Source: Datisca glomerata
Taxonomy: Eukaryota; Streptophyta; Magnoliopsida; Cucurbitales; Datiscaceae
Assembly: GCA_003255025.1 (NCBI GenBank)
Contig: QANY01007891.1
Location: 1,332,558-1,396,557 of the forward strand
Direction of reading: 5' to 3'
DNA length: 64,000 nucleotides
The notes under the pieces were generated by a model that was not told the origin of the DNA, searched no databases, and saw only the letters and a program-made list of their open reading frames with translations. Positions 1 to 12,589 of the stretch are shown in pieces (position 1 is the stretch's first letter; every line of letters begins with the position of its first letter). The position numbers were made by a program, and so were the translations under genes.

Positions 1-2104
1 CCAATTTGTCAATGAAGCTACCGTAGCGTTCAGTTCAACAATAAAGATAATATTCTTGTTACCAAAATTCACCATCAAAAGTGAGCATTTACACTGTTAA
101 TTTGAAGCTGAAATGGAATAATACTATAGCCTTTCAATGGATATTTTACACTATTGCAAATATTGCATGCAATTCATCAAGTCTTTATGTCTTTATCGAA
201 ATTGTTAAATGATTTCAAAAGTTATATCTACATCAAAAGATTCTCCCAGCTTGATAGCTTGAAAACATGGGAAATTGATTTCTACAAGCATAAGCATCTC
301 AAGTCATATATTGTCCTAAACGTGATTGGGTGGTGTCATTGAAGACTGTCCCAAAAATTTCATTATTTATGTGATGGGTCATTTCTAGGTTCCATTTGGA
401 TCATTGGATCATTGGATCATCACATATAATATTTGGGGTGTAGATATTTTTAATTAGGGAAGCGGAATCTCTAACGTTGTTAAACAATGGCAAATACTAC
501 AGTTGGGTCAGATCAGATTTAGTTAGATTTGGACGAATCAGATTTTGCATTAAAATATTAAATTTTGATTTAATTTTTTTCTCTAGCCTATCTGATCCGT
601 TCAGATCTAGCTTAAAGACCAAATCCAACTTCTACTTTGTAGTTGGACTTTCAACGACAGAAAATCAAGATCTCATTTTTTAAATAATACTGGATTAACT
701 ACTTTTTGAAATTTTTTACCGGTAAATTATCACAAGTAGATTATGTTAAAAATTATAAAACGACTACAAGTATAAAAAAAATATCAAAAATAACCACTGC
801 ACGAATCCCAGAGAAAAAAGTTAACGTCACCTTCAGAAATTTGCTCCAGTTGTCAATTGTTTATATAGTATATATCAAATATACATTCAAGATATTTATA
901 TATACAGTTGATATTATATAAACTTTCTTAACATAACACTCAAAATTTCATTGAGCGTAGGCGCTTGTTTTATGGAACATATTTATTTTAGTATTAAGGG
1001 TGGCTATTTTTTTTTATCTTTGATTATTTTTTATTTTTTTCTTTGATTATTTTTTATTTTTTTCTTAAAGTGGGATATTTTTTACATTCTCCCAATTTTT
1101 TACATCCTTAAACTCAAAATTAACGTAAAAAAGTCATATGAATAGTTTTCAACCATTTTTTCTAAATTATTATCTTCAAAAACTTTTTCTTCTAATTATT
1201 ACTCTAAAATATCATGAAATATAAATTATATGAAAATGATAAGTTTCTAGTTAACCTATTACTTTGTTAACTAATTAATTTAGGTAGCATGAAAAAGTTG
1301 ACAAGAGTATCTTAAAAATGATTCATGAATCAAATATTAAACTTGCATGAATGAATTGATTATATATAGGCACTCAATAGATTTTACACTGCATTATTGT
1401 ATTACAAAGAAAATATAAATAGCACACAACCGTACATTTAGTTAGATTGACTTCTATTTATATTCTATTGATTTTTTTATAAAATATTTTTTTACAAACT
1501 ATATGATGTTGATCTTTTTATTTGATAGTATCATGAACCACGTGGTTAAAATTTTCTGGTTAAAAACAGGTGTTTTGTAACTTGGTCAGATTCAAGCTGA
1601 GTAAATTTCCTTCTAACACAGGTCGGGGACTAACTACTCATGTTAAAAGGTGGACAATTATTCTCTTGTCATGGGACAATTAAATAGGCAGTTTGCTTAC
1701 TGCAAATCATGGGAGGAATCATTTGGTATATTAATGGTTGTTTGAAGTTATTAGTTGTAGTAATCTTAATTTGCAAATAATCTTGATTTACTCTCTGAGC
1801 AGGTAATTGAATTGCCTCTGAATAGGGAACAATCCTTAATTATATTGACAAAGTAATTCTGGTCATAAAGTCAAACTGCATTTGTGCTCTTCATCTTTCA
1901 AGGTCATATTCAAGCTGAATAACCTTCTGGGATGCCATCCAATTTTTCCGTTGGTTGAATAGCAGGATCTCTCTGCATAATTAAACTACCCTATTTTAAT
2001 GGCTCCTATGTTGATCGGTTGCTCTGAACGGACGACTCACCCAAGTACTTGTCGCTTGGATGCACTTGAGCCGCTACATTCTACAATGTCAAGATTTTCG
2101 TTAT

Positions 2105-2145
2105 CCCGCCATCCCGCCATCCCGCCATCCCGCCATCCCGCCATC
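2105..2145. repeat. CCCGCCAT octamer tandem array, G4-capable on minus strand
   Basis: About five head-to-tail copies of the octamer CCCGCCAT in otherwise AT-rich DNA. On the - strand this reads GGG-N5-GGG-N5-GGG-N5-GGG and so on, which satisfies the usual G-quadruplex pattern. No gene surrounds it. Confidence 0.9.
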
Positions 2146-2997
2146 CTTAAGCTCATAACTTTCTCATGTAATCCAACGTTGGACGGCTAGATAACGTCGT
2201 GCTCCCACCACACCGTAAAAAATTTCCCGGTTCAATGACTCCCATATGTTGACAAGCACCACAACTTAGACGACCTTGTTTGGGCCTTAAGTCAAAATGA
2301 CCGACAACATGGATGAATTGCAAAAAGGGAATTTGTAGTAGTAGATGACACTTTTTATTAACTTATATGTAATAATGATCTTTCATATCATATATGTAAA
2401 AATGATTATTTTTAAGTTTAAAAAGTTTAAGTTACTTATTTACTTATTATTTTAATGTTTCACTTGCTTTGTAACTATCAAACGGTAACTTCCCATCATT
2501 TTTTTTGCTTTTTCTTTACATTTGTTTATGGCATTTTCTTAAGTTCTACTCAAACTTGTTCAACTTCCTTCAAAAAATTTGTCCAATCTATAATAAATCT
2601 GTAGAAATCATTAAATTTTGCATGCTCTTGATTTAGTTTACAAATTATTTTTCACAATCTGAAATAGGTAAAAATATTACTTATTGTTAACAAATTGTTA
2701 ACTTAGAAGTGGGCCATTTCAATTTTTTTATGCTCATCTACAAAGATGATTGACTGTATAGCTGAAGATGTTGCCTATCTTTTGGTCAACATCCAACAAA
2801 GATAAGATAATGATGAAAAATATGATACATTAGAATGTAGCATAATAGTAAGTAAAGAAAACATTATCGACAAGTAATTATATGTTTACCTATTGATGAG
2901 ATAGATGTAATTGAACGAACAAGGATTGTGAGAATTTCCCATTCTATTTTTCTTTTTTCACAAAAATGAAACAGAGATGGAAGGCCTTGCGCACGCG

Positions 2998-3047
2998 AGC
3001 AAGAGAGAGAGAGAGAAACACACACACACACACAGAGAGAGAGAGTA
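2998..3047. repeat. Compound (GA)n(CA)n(GA)n microsatellite
   Basis: A run of GA dinucleotides changes to CA and back to GA within about 50 bp. It is a simple-sequence repeat in gene-free sequence. Confidence 0.9.
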
Positions 3048-3885
3048 GGTGACGTTCAAAGAGAATGAAAGTAGTGTTTTTTTAGTATAATGTGTTTTAA
3101 AAGAAAGTATTTAAGAGGAGTGAAAAAGTATCATAGGCAAACATAAGAAAAAAATAAAAATGATAAGAAATTACTCTTGGTGGTTATAAAAGTGTAACGG
3201 TGAAATAGTAAATTCATAATTAACTTAAAAAATTTTATTTTTGCATATTAATAAATTGGTTGACCATTTTTGCCTATAAGTTCTATAACGGGGTCATCTT
3301 TGCCAAAAGCCCTTGCAAAAATGTCCAAAAGTATATCTTTTTTTGCAAAACTAACCTGAGTAAATAATTTAATGACTAGATTACACAGACGTAGGACAAA
3401 TAATTTATTACATATATGTAATTTTCATAAATAAATTATTTATCTTAACTATTTTCGGTCATTTTTCAAAATAAAAGTTTTTTTGGTTATTTTCACAGAT
3501 CGTCCTATAAAGTTGTTTTTTTCGTCATTTTTTGCATTTTTTAGTGTCGTTAGAAGTTAAATCTAAATAACAGAATAGACATGAACTACCTAACACCTCT
3601 TCTAACATAAGTGCACACCTCCTCTATTTTGCTGGCTCGATTCGGTTTGTTAATTTGTAGAAAGAATTATTCTCTAAAGAAATCTTCATGAAAGATTGTA
3701 TCCATTCAATATTGCTAGGTTTTTATTTATCTTTTCTAAAACTGCAGTATAAATACATAGTTTTTTCAATTATGGACCGTGTCTTTAATTCTATAATTAT
3801 TATGGTTTAGATCCTCCACCCTTTCTATTTAGGTAATTTTGCCTCAAATACTTGAGGTCATTACATTAAAATTTGTAGGGAAAAG

Positions 3886-4392
3886 TGTCGAATCTTTAAT
3901 CCAACGTTGGACGTATATGTGAATAATCATGTAATGCAAACTGTCAAATAAGGATAAACTCAATTAAAAGTGATCAACTAAGATTTTGGATAATATGGAT
4001 TTTAATGTATTTGATATGTTGTGAACTTTTTGATGTGTAGAGACATTGAGTAATTTCTACTTTTATGATAGGCTAAAATAAAAATATCAAAAGATAATAG
4101 ATATGTTATCTATAAATGGTTATGGTCTCCAAGTCACACGATTAAGGGCAACCATTCTATGCTCCCTAATATCCCATCGTTAGATAGAAAACAGATATGC
4201 TTAATCAAATGGGACTCTCTGATAGAGAATCGTGTAGATCTGGAAGGCCAACCGTTCGGATTTAAATTGCGATCTAATGTCATAGATTTAAGAACGCTTC
4301 CATTTTTACAGTTATTTGATTCTTGGTGTGTTCAACATGAGTTTTTACAGTTTTTAAGATATGGTTTATACGGATAAAGATTTTATCTAATA
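3886..4392 (+). repeat. 5' LTR of outer Copia element
   Basis: It begins TGTCGAATC and ends TTATCTAATA. It matches the 3' LTR at 27673-28110 over most of its length, including the segments around 3950 and 4100-4380. It is about 70 bp longer, because the 3' copy lacks the part after roughly 3995-4060. The preceding five bases AAAAG are the target duplication. Confidence 0.92.
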
Positions 4393-4394
4393 AG

Positions 4395-4406
4395 TGGTAT
4401 TAGAGC
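4395..4406 (+). other. Primer-binding site of outer Copia element
   Basis: TGGTATTAGAGC lies two bases after the 5' LTR. It matches the plant initiator-Met tRNA primer site TGGTATCAGAGC except for one C-to-T change. Confidence 0.9.
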
Positions 4407-4589
4407 TAATCATGTTGAATAATTGAGAATTAGATTTGAGTTTAAGATTCATTTTTATATGTGTTTATATGTTTTTTATTCTGAAGTTCTTGAATTTAAT
4501 AATTGTTTGACAAATTAATAGATTTGAGAATGATATTTCATCTACGATATTTTTTGCTATATATATTTCCTTAAATTCGGACCGCTAGT

Positions 4590-4900
4590 CAGCGATGGTG
4601 GCCGACGATGACAAGAGACCGCCAATAAGGAGAGCCTCGGTGGCTAAGGAAAGTAGCGGCTGTAAGAGAAAGTCGTGGCTGTAGGGAAAACTGCGGCTTT
4701 ATGGAAAAGTCACGACCCTGGCCATGGCTGTAACAAAAAGCCACGGCCTTAACCACAACTGTTGGGACAAACCGCGGCCTTGGCCGCAACTGTTAGGAAA
4801 AGTCACGGCCTTGGCTGCCACTGTTGGGAAGGCCGTGGCCACGTCCACGGCTCCCGCGGAAGGCCGCGACAGATGGTAGAGTCGCGACTGTAAGGACAGC
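4590..4900 (+). repeat. Degenerate GC-rich ~31-bp minisatellite in Copia leader
   Basis: Between the primer site and gag of the outer Copia element lies a GC-rich block built of decayed ~31-bp units. The word CGGCCTTGG or a close variant recurs at about 4744, 4775 and 4806, followed each time by a version of ACTGTTGGGA. Weaker copies extend to both sides. The rest of the leader is AT-rich. Confidence 0.7.
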
Positions 4901-5049
4901 TGAAAGATATTTATTTATTTATTTTAAAAAAGAGAAATGGACATCTGGCGCCCGTAGCACATAGAGGGGCTGGGGTTTTCCATAAACATTCATGGGCACT
5001 ATATCTGGAAAGATAACTACAATTGAGAATTTCCTTGCAGATATTGAAA

Positions 5050-5657
5050 AGAAATTTGTCAAGACAAAAAGGTAGAAATTGGTACACTCTTGTCAGGCCT
5101 AATTTCAATGAGGTATAAAGGTAAATGCAATATCAAGGAGTACATTATGGAAATGTCTTGCATTGTTTCAAGGTTGAAAGTACTTAGGCTTGAAATCTCT
5201 GAAGACTTGCTGGTGTATTTGATTTTGATATCCCTTCTGACACAGTTTAATGAGAGCTATAATTGTTAGAAAGAGACTTGGTCTCTGAATGAGCTCATCT
5301 CACACTGTGTTCAGGAAGAGGAAATGGCGAAACATGATAATACAGATAGTATTTACCTAGCATCTACCTCTATGGATAAGGGCAAGGGAAAGAAATAGAA
5401 AAATATAAGGTTGATGCAGATACAACACCACACAATAAACAACAAAAGAAACTAGTTGACCCGAAAGATAATAGTTGTTACTTCTCTAAAACTGAATGGC
5501 ATATGAAGAAGCAATACATCAATTATCACGCTTGGTGTGCTTCTTAATTTGGTTTATTCTAAGGTTAATTTAAGTTTGGTTGCTAGACACACGTGGTGGA
5601 TAGATTCTGGTGCAATAACCCACATCAGTGTGTCTATACAAGGTTGCTTGACTTGTC
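5050..5657 (+). pseudogene. Gag and protease N-terminal part of outer Copia
   Basis: Conceptual translation with stops shows Copia gag landmarks: a helix-rich segment with ENFLADIEKKF, then NIKEYIMEM, then WSLNELISHCVQEEE. A degraded zinc-knuckle region follows. The protease start is TWWIDSGAITHISV at about 5590-5630 and contains the catalytic-type DSG triad. The reading is interrupted at about 5657 by element A and resumes at 12590 with the next expected residues (IFVDNEKTVEIEA). Internal stops (for example after the NIKEYIMEM block and in the zinc-knuckle region) make it non-functional. Confidence 0.85.
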
Positions 5658-7811
5658 AAAGGCAAAGTGTATTGACATTTTGATATATAATTTAATGAGG
5701 ATAATATTTTTCTTATAATTGTTCTTTTAAATTATTTTTGAATAACTTATATAAATATCTTTATATTTTATATTCATTAATTCTCATTAATATTGTATTA
5801 GTACGAGAGGATTAAGATCATTGATAATGAATAAAATTGTCAGCAACATATTAAAGTATGAAATCTTTAATGAATGATTACAAGTACTTTCACTAAGCAT
5901 TATGAATACGTGTGATCTAGATTCAGATAACTGACGTGTATAGACATCTTAGTGAAAATACTTTATATAATGAGATTATATATGACTGCACCATTGTGAA
6001 GTAATATATTTATCAACGTGCCATTTATAATAAAGATTTAACACACATCAATTCGCTGATCATATGTAGATCAGTTTGAATCCTGAGTAGACACGAACTC
6101 ATATGCATGTCTACTGGATCTTTTGATTCACTCGTTCATGCTTGTTTATACAACAAGCTAGTGACTTTTATTTTGGAGATTCGGTGATGTGGATAGCTGA
6201 GAACATGATCTTACAAGATTTGAAATCCAAACTTTCGTAACGGATCGTATACTAGTTCCATTAAGTGTTAGTTCTGAAACTGAAAAATTATTGAGCTCAA
6301 ATTTATAATAAGATTATAAATTAGACATTCACTAGTGGATTAATGGTACTTAAGGATCAATAGATATTTAGATAGGTAAAATAATAATTTTGACCAACTC
6401 TAATTTACGAATCAATAATTTGATGATAGAACTATATGAAATGATTATTTTGGTGGACTATATGGGAATACTTTGTAAATACATTCTTTAATCACAAAGA
6501 GTTCAATTCCATATTTATAGTGGAGTAATAATAGAATTAATAAATAAGATTATTTAATTAAAGAGTTAAATTAATAATATGAATTATTGGAGCGTAGGAT
6601 TATAGGTCCATAATCCCCAAGTCACATCTATACTACGTATTCTAGGATGTGAATATTTCAAGACATGAGAAAATTACTGACTTGTAAAGAAATTTTTATT
6701 CTGAGGCAAGTACATAATTATAAGATAATTATGTGTCATTAATTAATTAAGAATTAATTACTTAAATTTTATATATATATATAATTTTTAAAAATTATAT
6801 ATATAAATAATTATCGATTATTTTTTTAATTATCAATAAGTGAGACAAAATATCTAATTTATAAAATTAGATGATTAAATATTAGATAATAATTTGAATC
6901 AACTAAATCTGTTATTTTTAAAATAATAGATAATTTAGTTAATAGGGATAATTGGATATTTTAATTTTGAATTAACTGATATCTAGATATTTATCTATGA
7001 AAATAAATATTTAATTTATAATAATTGGCACGTGTCGATCAATGATTGGGAATTATAGATCACCATGGACTGCTGTAGTGCCATGTGACACTACAACAGT
7101 AGGCGTGTAACACTGCAGTGCCACACGATACCGCAGTGTAGCGTAACACACAGTGTCGTGAGGCACTGTGATTTTTTACGCCAACTGCAGTGCAGTGTGG
7201 CACTACAGTATTGCACAGTTGTAGTGGGTCTCATTACAGTTGGCAATTTTATAATTAAATATTATTTTAGTTTATCCCAAAATATATGATACATCATTAT
7301 CAAAAAAATATACAGATATTATTCTAATAGCCTCAGTTGATCACTTCATTAGTTTATCAATCAAAAATTGAATTGAGAACACAGTTTTGGTCAGAGTATT
7401 TTTTTCTACGATTAAAAGTTAATCAAATCTCTTAAAGAATAACCATCGTATTCTTTTAGAGAATCGTCTCACTAAGTCTTTCTCAGTAAATCTCATGTGT
7501 TGAGTACATCTAAAGACAGAAAAAGTGTCTTGTAATATTCTGTGTGCCCACACACATCCTATTGATCGTTGGAATGCTTTCGTGGGATGGAGGATCGATC
7601 AGTTTTACAAGCACGCTTGATATAGACTACAAGAGATATATGATTTTTAACATTATAAATATATAATGGATCCTCATTGAAAAAGTTTTCAATAAAAGTT
7701 TTTATTTTTAGAAATCGTTGCGTCGCGCTTGTTTTCTTTTTATCGAAAAAGATTCATTTTTATTAAAAAAAAATTAAACGCCTCCACTGAACGTGTCCGC
7801 GCTTTTCAACA
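5657..7811 (+). repeat. 5' LTR of element A
   Basis: About 2.15 kb and similar throughout to 10456-12589, with many substitutions and small indels. It ends CTTTTCAACA. It contains the CACTGCAG-rich inverted-repeat cluster at about 7069-7246. The start is approximate: clear similarity to the partner LTR begins at TGTATTGACATTTTG. Confidence 0.85.
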
Positions 7812-7813
7812 AT

Positions 7814-7825
7814 TAGTATCATAGC
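7814..7825 (+). other. Primer-binding site of element A
   Basis: TAGTATCATAGC lies two bases after the LTR end. It resembles the Met-tRNA primer site TGGTATCAGAGC with two mismatches, both changed to A. The corresponding site in element B has one mismatch. Confidence 0.75.
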
Positions 7826-8695
7826 AATCTTTATATATTTATACGTTAAATGTTGTGTGGGTTTTCTTACATTATTCATATAATATGATATATGTATGAA
7901 TGAATGGATGGTTATATTTTTTGAATGTATAAAAAATAATAGATCGTTAAGTATATGGTGATTATTGGGTTAAGCTTTATTCTTTTAATTTTTCTTTAGA
8001 TCTTATGCAAGCCGTTTTGGGGCATAAGAATTTTTGTTATTTTATTTTGAATATTTTTTGTAATTATTCTGATCGTTAGAAGATGAAGAACGCACGAGAC
8101 AAACGACGAAGGAAAAAGAAAAGAAATAGGAATTCTTTTAGAATTTTGGTGCTGGCAATAGAAATTGGATTTTCGGCGCTAGCGTCGCTGATTTATGGTT
8201 ACTGGCAATGTCACCGGAATTTACTGTTTCAGCCGACGGCAACATACGCCAGTGATGGTGGTAGATGGAAATTGTTGTCACATTTAGGGATGTTTCGCAC
8301 AAACCCTGATACCAACTAGCCCTATCACTGTAGAGTATTATGATAACCCCAAGTCTATCAATTATCATTTTTTAAATTTTGAAATTAATGTAATTTTAAA
8401 ATTAATTATTAATTTTTTATTTTATGAGAATTAGAAATTAATAGGTTGATTGGGTTTGACCCAAGTTTGACCAAATCAAATAAAATTTTTATTTGACTAA
8501 ATCAATGTCAACTATTTTTAAAGGGATAATTATAGAAATTATTTTAATTAAGAATAATAGTTTTCCTAATTAAATATAATTTTGTTCAAAGTTTGAAAAT
8601 TATGAAGATAGACATGAGGCTAAGAAGGTAATATTTGAGAAATATATATTCTTGAAGTCCGCTTTGTAATTTTTATTTCTTTATTTCAATGGTTA
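7826..8695 (+). other. Untranslated leader of element A
   Basis: No supportable gene. The sequence is homologous, in opposite orientation, to about 20700-21650 of element B (shared GAAGAATGTACGAGACGAAC-like and TTTCCTACAAACC-like blocks). It is therefore the 5' leader of this retrotransposon family. The small open frame here is not conserved in element B. Confidence 0.7.
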
Positions 8696-8696
8696 A

Positions 8697-10430
8697 GGAA
8701 TGGCTCCAAACCAGTTTGCATCATTTTTATATACGGGGGTGTCCAACTCAAATTCTTAGACTCAAGAGTGGAAAGTTGGACTCAAGTTTTGAAGTTTGTA
8801 CATTTGTTGGCTATGCTCCAGAGACTTAGGGTGGGTACTTTTATAGTCACAAGGATCAAAAGGTATTTGTACCGACAAATGCCACCTTCCTTGAACATGA
8901 CTATATGAAAAACTACAAATCACGAAGAAAAGTAGTTCTCGAAAAATTAATGTTTGATGAGATCAGACCACCTTCATCATCAATTGATAAACGACAAACC
9001 ACAGAAACCACTGTTCCTATTCAGGAAACCCTGGTGCAACATCGTAGTGGGAGGATTGTAAGACAACCTATTAACTATGAACTAGATGCACATATCCAAG
9101 TGTCTGGCACTGATAAAGATGATCCATTAATATTTAAAGAGGAGATGGATGATCTTAAAAGAGAAATGGCAAGATGGCATGAACTAGGAAATTGAATCTA
9201 TGTATTCCAATTCCGTTTGGGAACTTGTAGATCCACCTGAAAATGTCAGGCTCATTGGATGTAAATGGATCTTCAAGAAGAAAAGAGGTACAGATGGGAA
9301 AGTAGAGACTTTCAAGGCATGGTTGGCAGCCAAGGGCTATACACAAAGGGAGGGAGTCGATTATGATGAGATATTCTCCGATGTGGCCATGTTAAAATCC
9401 ATTCGCATCATTTTATCCATAGCCACTAGTTTTGATTATGAGATATGGAAAATGGACGTCAATACAGTTTTTTTGAATGGCTCTCTTAAAGAAAGCATTT
9501 ATATGATGCAACTAGAAGGGTTCGTAGAAAAGGAGCAAGATCAGAAAGTATGCAAGTTGTGTAAATCAATTTATGGATTAAAGTAAGTATCTAGATCTAG
9601 GAATCTTACATTTGATGAGATTATAAAATCTTATGACTTCGAGCAAAATGTTGATGAAGCTTGTGTTTATAAGTACATCAACGATAAGATAGTAATTTTC
9701 TTGGTTCTTTATGTTAATGATATTTTACTCATTAGGAATGATGTAGAAACTTTGTCAAATGTAAAGAAGTGGTTAGCTGAGAAATTCTAAATGAAAGATT
9801 TGAGAGAAGCGAGTTATGTTCTAGGCATTCAAATTATAAAGGATGAAAAGAACAAGCTCTTGGCACTTTTTCAGGCATCTTATATTGATAAGGTGTTAGA
9901 GAGATTCTCTATGAAGAATTCTAAGAAATGTCAACTACCGACCAGACATGGAATTGTCCTCTCCAAGGAACAATATCTTAATGGGAGGAAGAGGATATGA
10001 GAAATGTTCACTATGCTTCAGCAATTGGAAGTCTCATATATGTCATGTTGTGTACGAGACTATACATCTGTTATGCAGTGTGAATTGTCAGTCGTTATCA
10101 ATCGAATCCAGGTTTGGAACACTGGATTGTAATAAATCACATTCTCAAGTATCTTTGGAGAACGTGAAACTATATGCTCATTTATTAAGGTGGAGACCTG
10201 AATCGCACTGGATATATTGATTAGGAATCAGATAAGGATAGTCAAAATCGACATCTGGGTCATACACAAAGGTGATCTAACTGTTATAAAGATAACGTTG
10301 GATCAGAATCCGGCTCTGACTATTACGAGGATAACGTAGGATCAGAACCTGGCTGGCCCATTTACCGAGACACTTTCTGCGAAGTCGTTTGAGGGTCATG
10401 TACAAAATAAGTGATTGAGAGAAATGCCAC
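8697..10430 (+). pseudogene. Copia integrase tail, reverse transcriptase and RNase H of element A
   Basis: Translation in shifting frames gives the Copia integrase C-terminal region (FIYGGVQL-like, then YFYSHKDQKVFVPTNATF). Linker and RT start follow (NSVWELVDPPENVRLIGCKW), then FNGSLKESIYMMQLEGF. The catalytic site reads YVND instead of YVDD near 9706-9730. Next comes the connection domain (KDLREASYVLGIQIIKD) and RNase H fragments to about 10430. Stops and frameshifts are frequent. The D-to-N change in the metal-binding pair would inactivate RT even without them. Confidence 0.85.
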
Positions 10431-10455
10431 ATTTTCTTTAGGACAAGTGTGAGAT

Positions 10456-12589
10456 TGTTGGAGGTTATGCCCTCAAAGCATGTGTATTGACATTTTGATG
10501 TAAAATTTAATGAAGAATATATTTTTCTTATAATTATTCTTTTAAATTTTTGTTGAATAATTTATATAAATATCTGAAAATTTCATATTTATTAATGAGA
10601 CTATGATCTTGTATTAGTACGAGAGGACTAAGATCATAAATAATGAATAAAATTATCAGCAACATATTAAAGTATGAAATCCTTAATGAATGGTTGCTAG
10701 TACGGTTCACTAAGCATTATGAATGCATGTGATCTAGATCATTGATTTGTATAAACATCTTATTGAAGGTACTTTATATAATGAGATTAAATATGAATGG
10801 ATCGATGTGAATTAATATATTTATAAACATGCCGTTTATAATAAAGATTTAATACACACCAATTCGATGATCATATGTAGATCAGTATATATCTTGAGTA
10901 GTCATGAACTCCTATGCATGTCTACTGGATCTTTTGATTCACTCGTTCAGGTTTGTTTATAAAATAAGCTAGGTTTTGGACATTCAGTGACGTGGATAGC
11001 TCGGAACTTGATCTTACAAGATTTTAAATCCAAACTTTTCTAACTATTCATATTTGTTTCTCTTAAGTGTTAATTTTGGAACTGAATGGTCAAATTTATA
11101 ATAAGATTATAAATTAGCCATCCACTGGTACTTAAGGATCAAGAGGTATTTATAGGGGTAAAATAGTAATTTTGACTAGATCTAATTTACGAACCAGTAA
11201 TTGGAAGATAAAATTATATGAAATGATTATATCGGTAGACTACATGAGAATACTCTGTAAATACATAATCACTAAGAGTTCAACTCCATATTTATAATGG
11301 AGTAGTAATGGAACTAATAAATAAGATTATTTAATTAAAGAATTTAATTAATAATCTAGGTTATTGAAGCTTAGGATTATGGGTCCATGATTGTCAGATC
11401 AGCTCTATACTACGCAGTCTAGGGTGTGAATATTTCAGGACGTGAGAAAATGACTGATTTGCCAAGGAATTTTTGTTTTGGGGCAATTAACTAATTATGA
11501 GATAATTATGTGTGATTAATTAATTAAGAATTGATTCACTGAATTATATATATAAATACTTATCGATTATTTTTTTAATTATCGATAAGTGAGACAAAAT
11601 ATCTAATTTATGAAATTAGATGATAGTTTGAATCAGCTAAATATATTATTTGTAAAATAGCAGATAATTTAGTTGATAGGGATAATCAGATATGTTAATT
11701 TTGAATTAACTATTATCTAGATATTTATCTGATTAAAATAAATATTTAATTTATAGTAATTGTCACGTGTTGATCAATGATTGGGAATCATAGATCACCA
11801 TGGACTATTGTAGTGCAACGTGGCACTACAGCAGTAGGCGTGTAACACTGCAGTGCCACACAGCACTACAGTATGACATAACACACAATGTCGTGAGGCA
11901 GTGCGATTGTTTACGCCAACTGCAGTGCGGTGTGGCACTGCAGTTATGCACAGTTGCAGTATGTCCCACTGCGATTGATAAATTTATAATTAAATATTAT
12001 TTTAGCTTATCCAAAAATATCTGATACGTCTATCTAGAAAATATATAGATATTATTCTAACAGCCTCAGTTGATCAGTTCATTAGTTCATCAATCAAAAA
12101 TTAAATTTAGAACACATTTTTTATCAGATCTCTAAAAGAATACTTATCGCGTTCTTTTAGAAAATCATCTCACTAAAATCCTTCTCAGTAAATCGCTATA
12201 TCTCATGTTTTGAATATATCTACAGACAGAAAAAGTGTCATGTAATATTCTACATGCCCACACATGTCCTACTGCGTTGAGGATTGACTTGGAAGATCTT
12301 GGTGTGGATCTCAGAGACTACTAATCCTTGGAATGGTTTCGTGGGATGAAGGATCGATCGGTTTTGCAAGGACGCTTGATATAGGCTACAAGAGGTATAT
12401 GATTCATAACCTTGTATGTTGTTGATTTAATGTATAAATATATAATGGATCCTGATTGAAAAGATTTTTCAGTAGAAGTTTTTATTTTTGGAAATCGTTG
12501 CGATGCGCTTGTTTTCTTCTTATCAAAAAGATTAATTTTATTAAAAAAAAATTAAACGCATCCGCTGCACGTGCGCCACGTTTTCCAAC
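10456..12589 (+). repeat. 3' LTR of element A
   Basis: It begins TGTTGGAGG directly after a purine-rich tract and ends near TTTTCCAAC. It pairs with 5657-7811. The CACTGCAG cluster recurs at about 11810-11985. The outer Copia protease frame resumes immediately after it. Confidence 0.88.

Larger units (their letters stand above)
1..3880. other. Gene-free AT-rich left flank
   Basis: No coding region is supportable here. The open frames are short, lack family resemblance and sit in AT-rich sequence. The stretch holds several simple repeats. A GGATCATT triplication lies near 397-420. A T-rich ~25 bp unit is repeated about 2.5 times at 1010-1070. A CCCGCCAT octamer array is at 2105-2145. A mixed GA/CA/GA microsatellite is at about 2998-3047. 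Nothing suggests a promoter or RNA gene. Confidence 0.6.
5657..12589 (+). mobile_element. Element A: Copia element with ~2.1 kb LTRs, internally deleted
   Basis: Two long direct repeats, about 5657-7811 and 10456-12589, flank a 2.6 kb interior. A PBS (7814-7825) follows the left repeat. A polypurine-type stretch (AAGTGTGAGA) ends just before the right one, which begins TGTTGGAGG. The interior has a leader homologous to that of element B. It then jumps at about 8695 straight into the integrase C-terminal region, reverse transcriptase and RNase H. Gag, protease and most of integrase are missing. The outer Copia protease reads continuously across the two borders, which locates the insertion precisely on the right. 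The left border is less certain because the first ~25 bp of the left LTR do not align with the right LTR. Confidence 0.88.

Noticed and set aside
8083..8319. 78-residue + strand frame in element A leader
   Set aside because: The matching leader of element B does not preserve the frame, so it is untranslated leader sequence.
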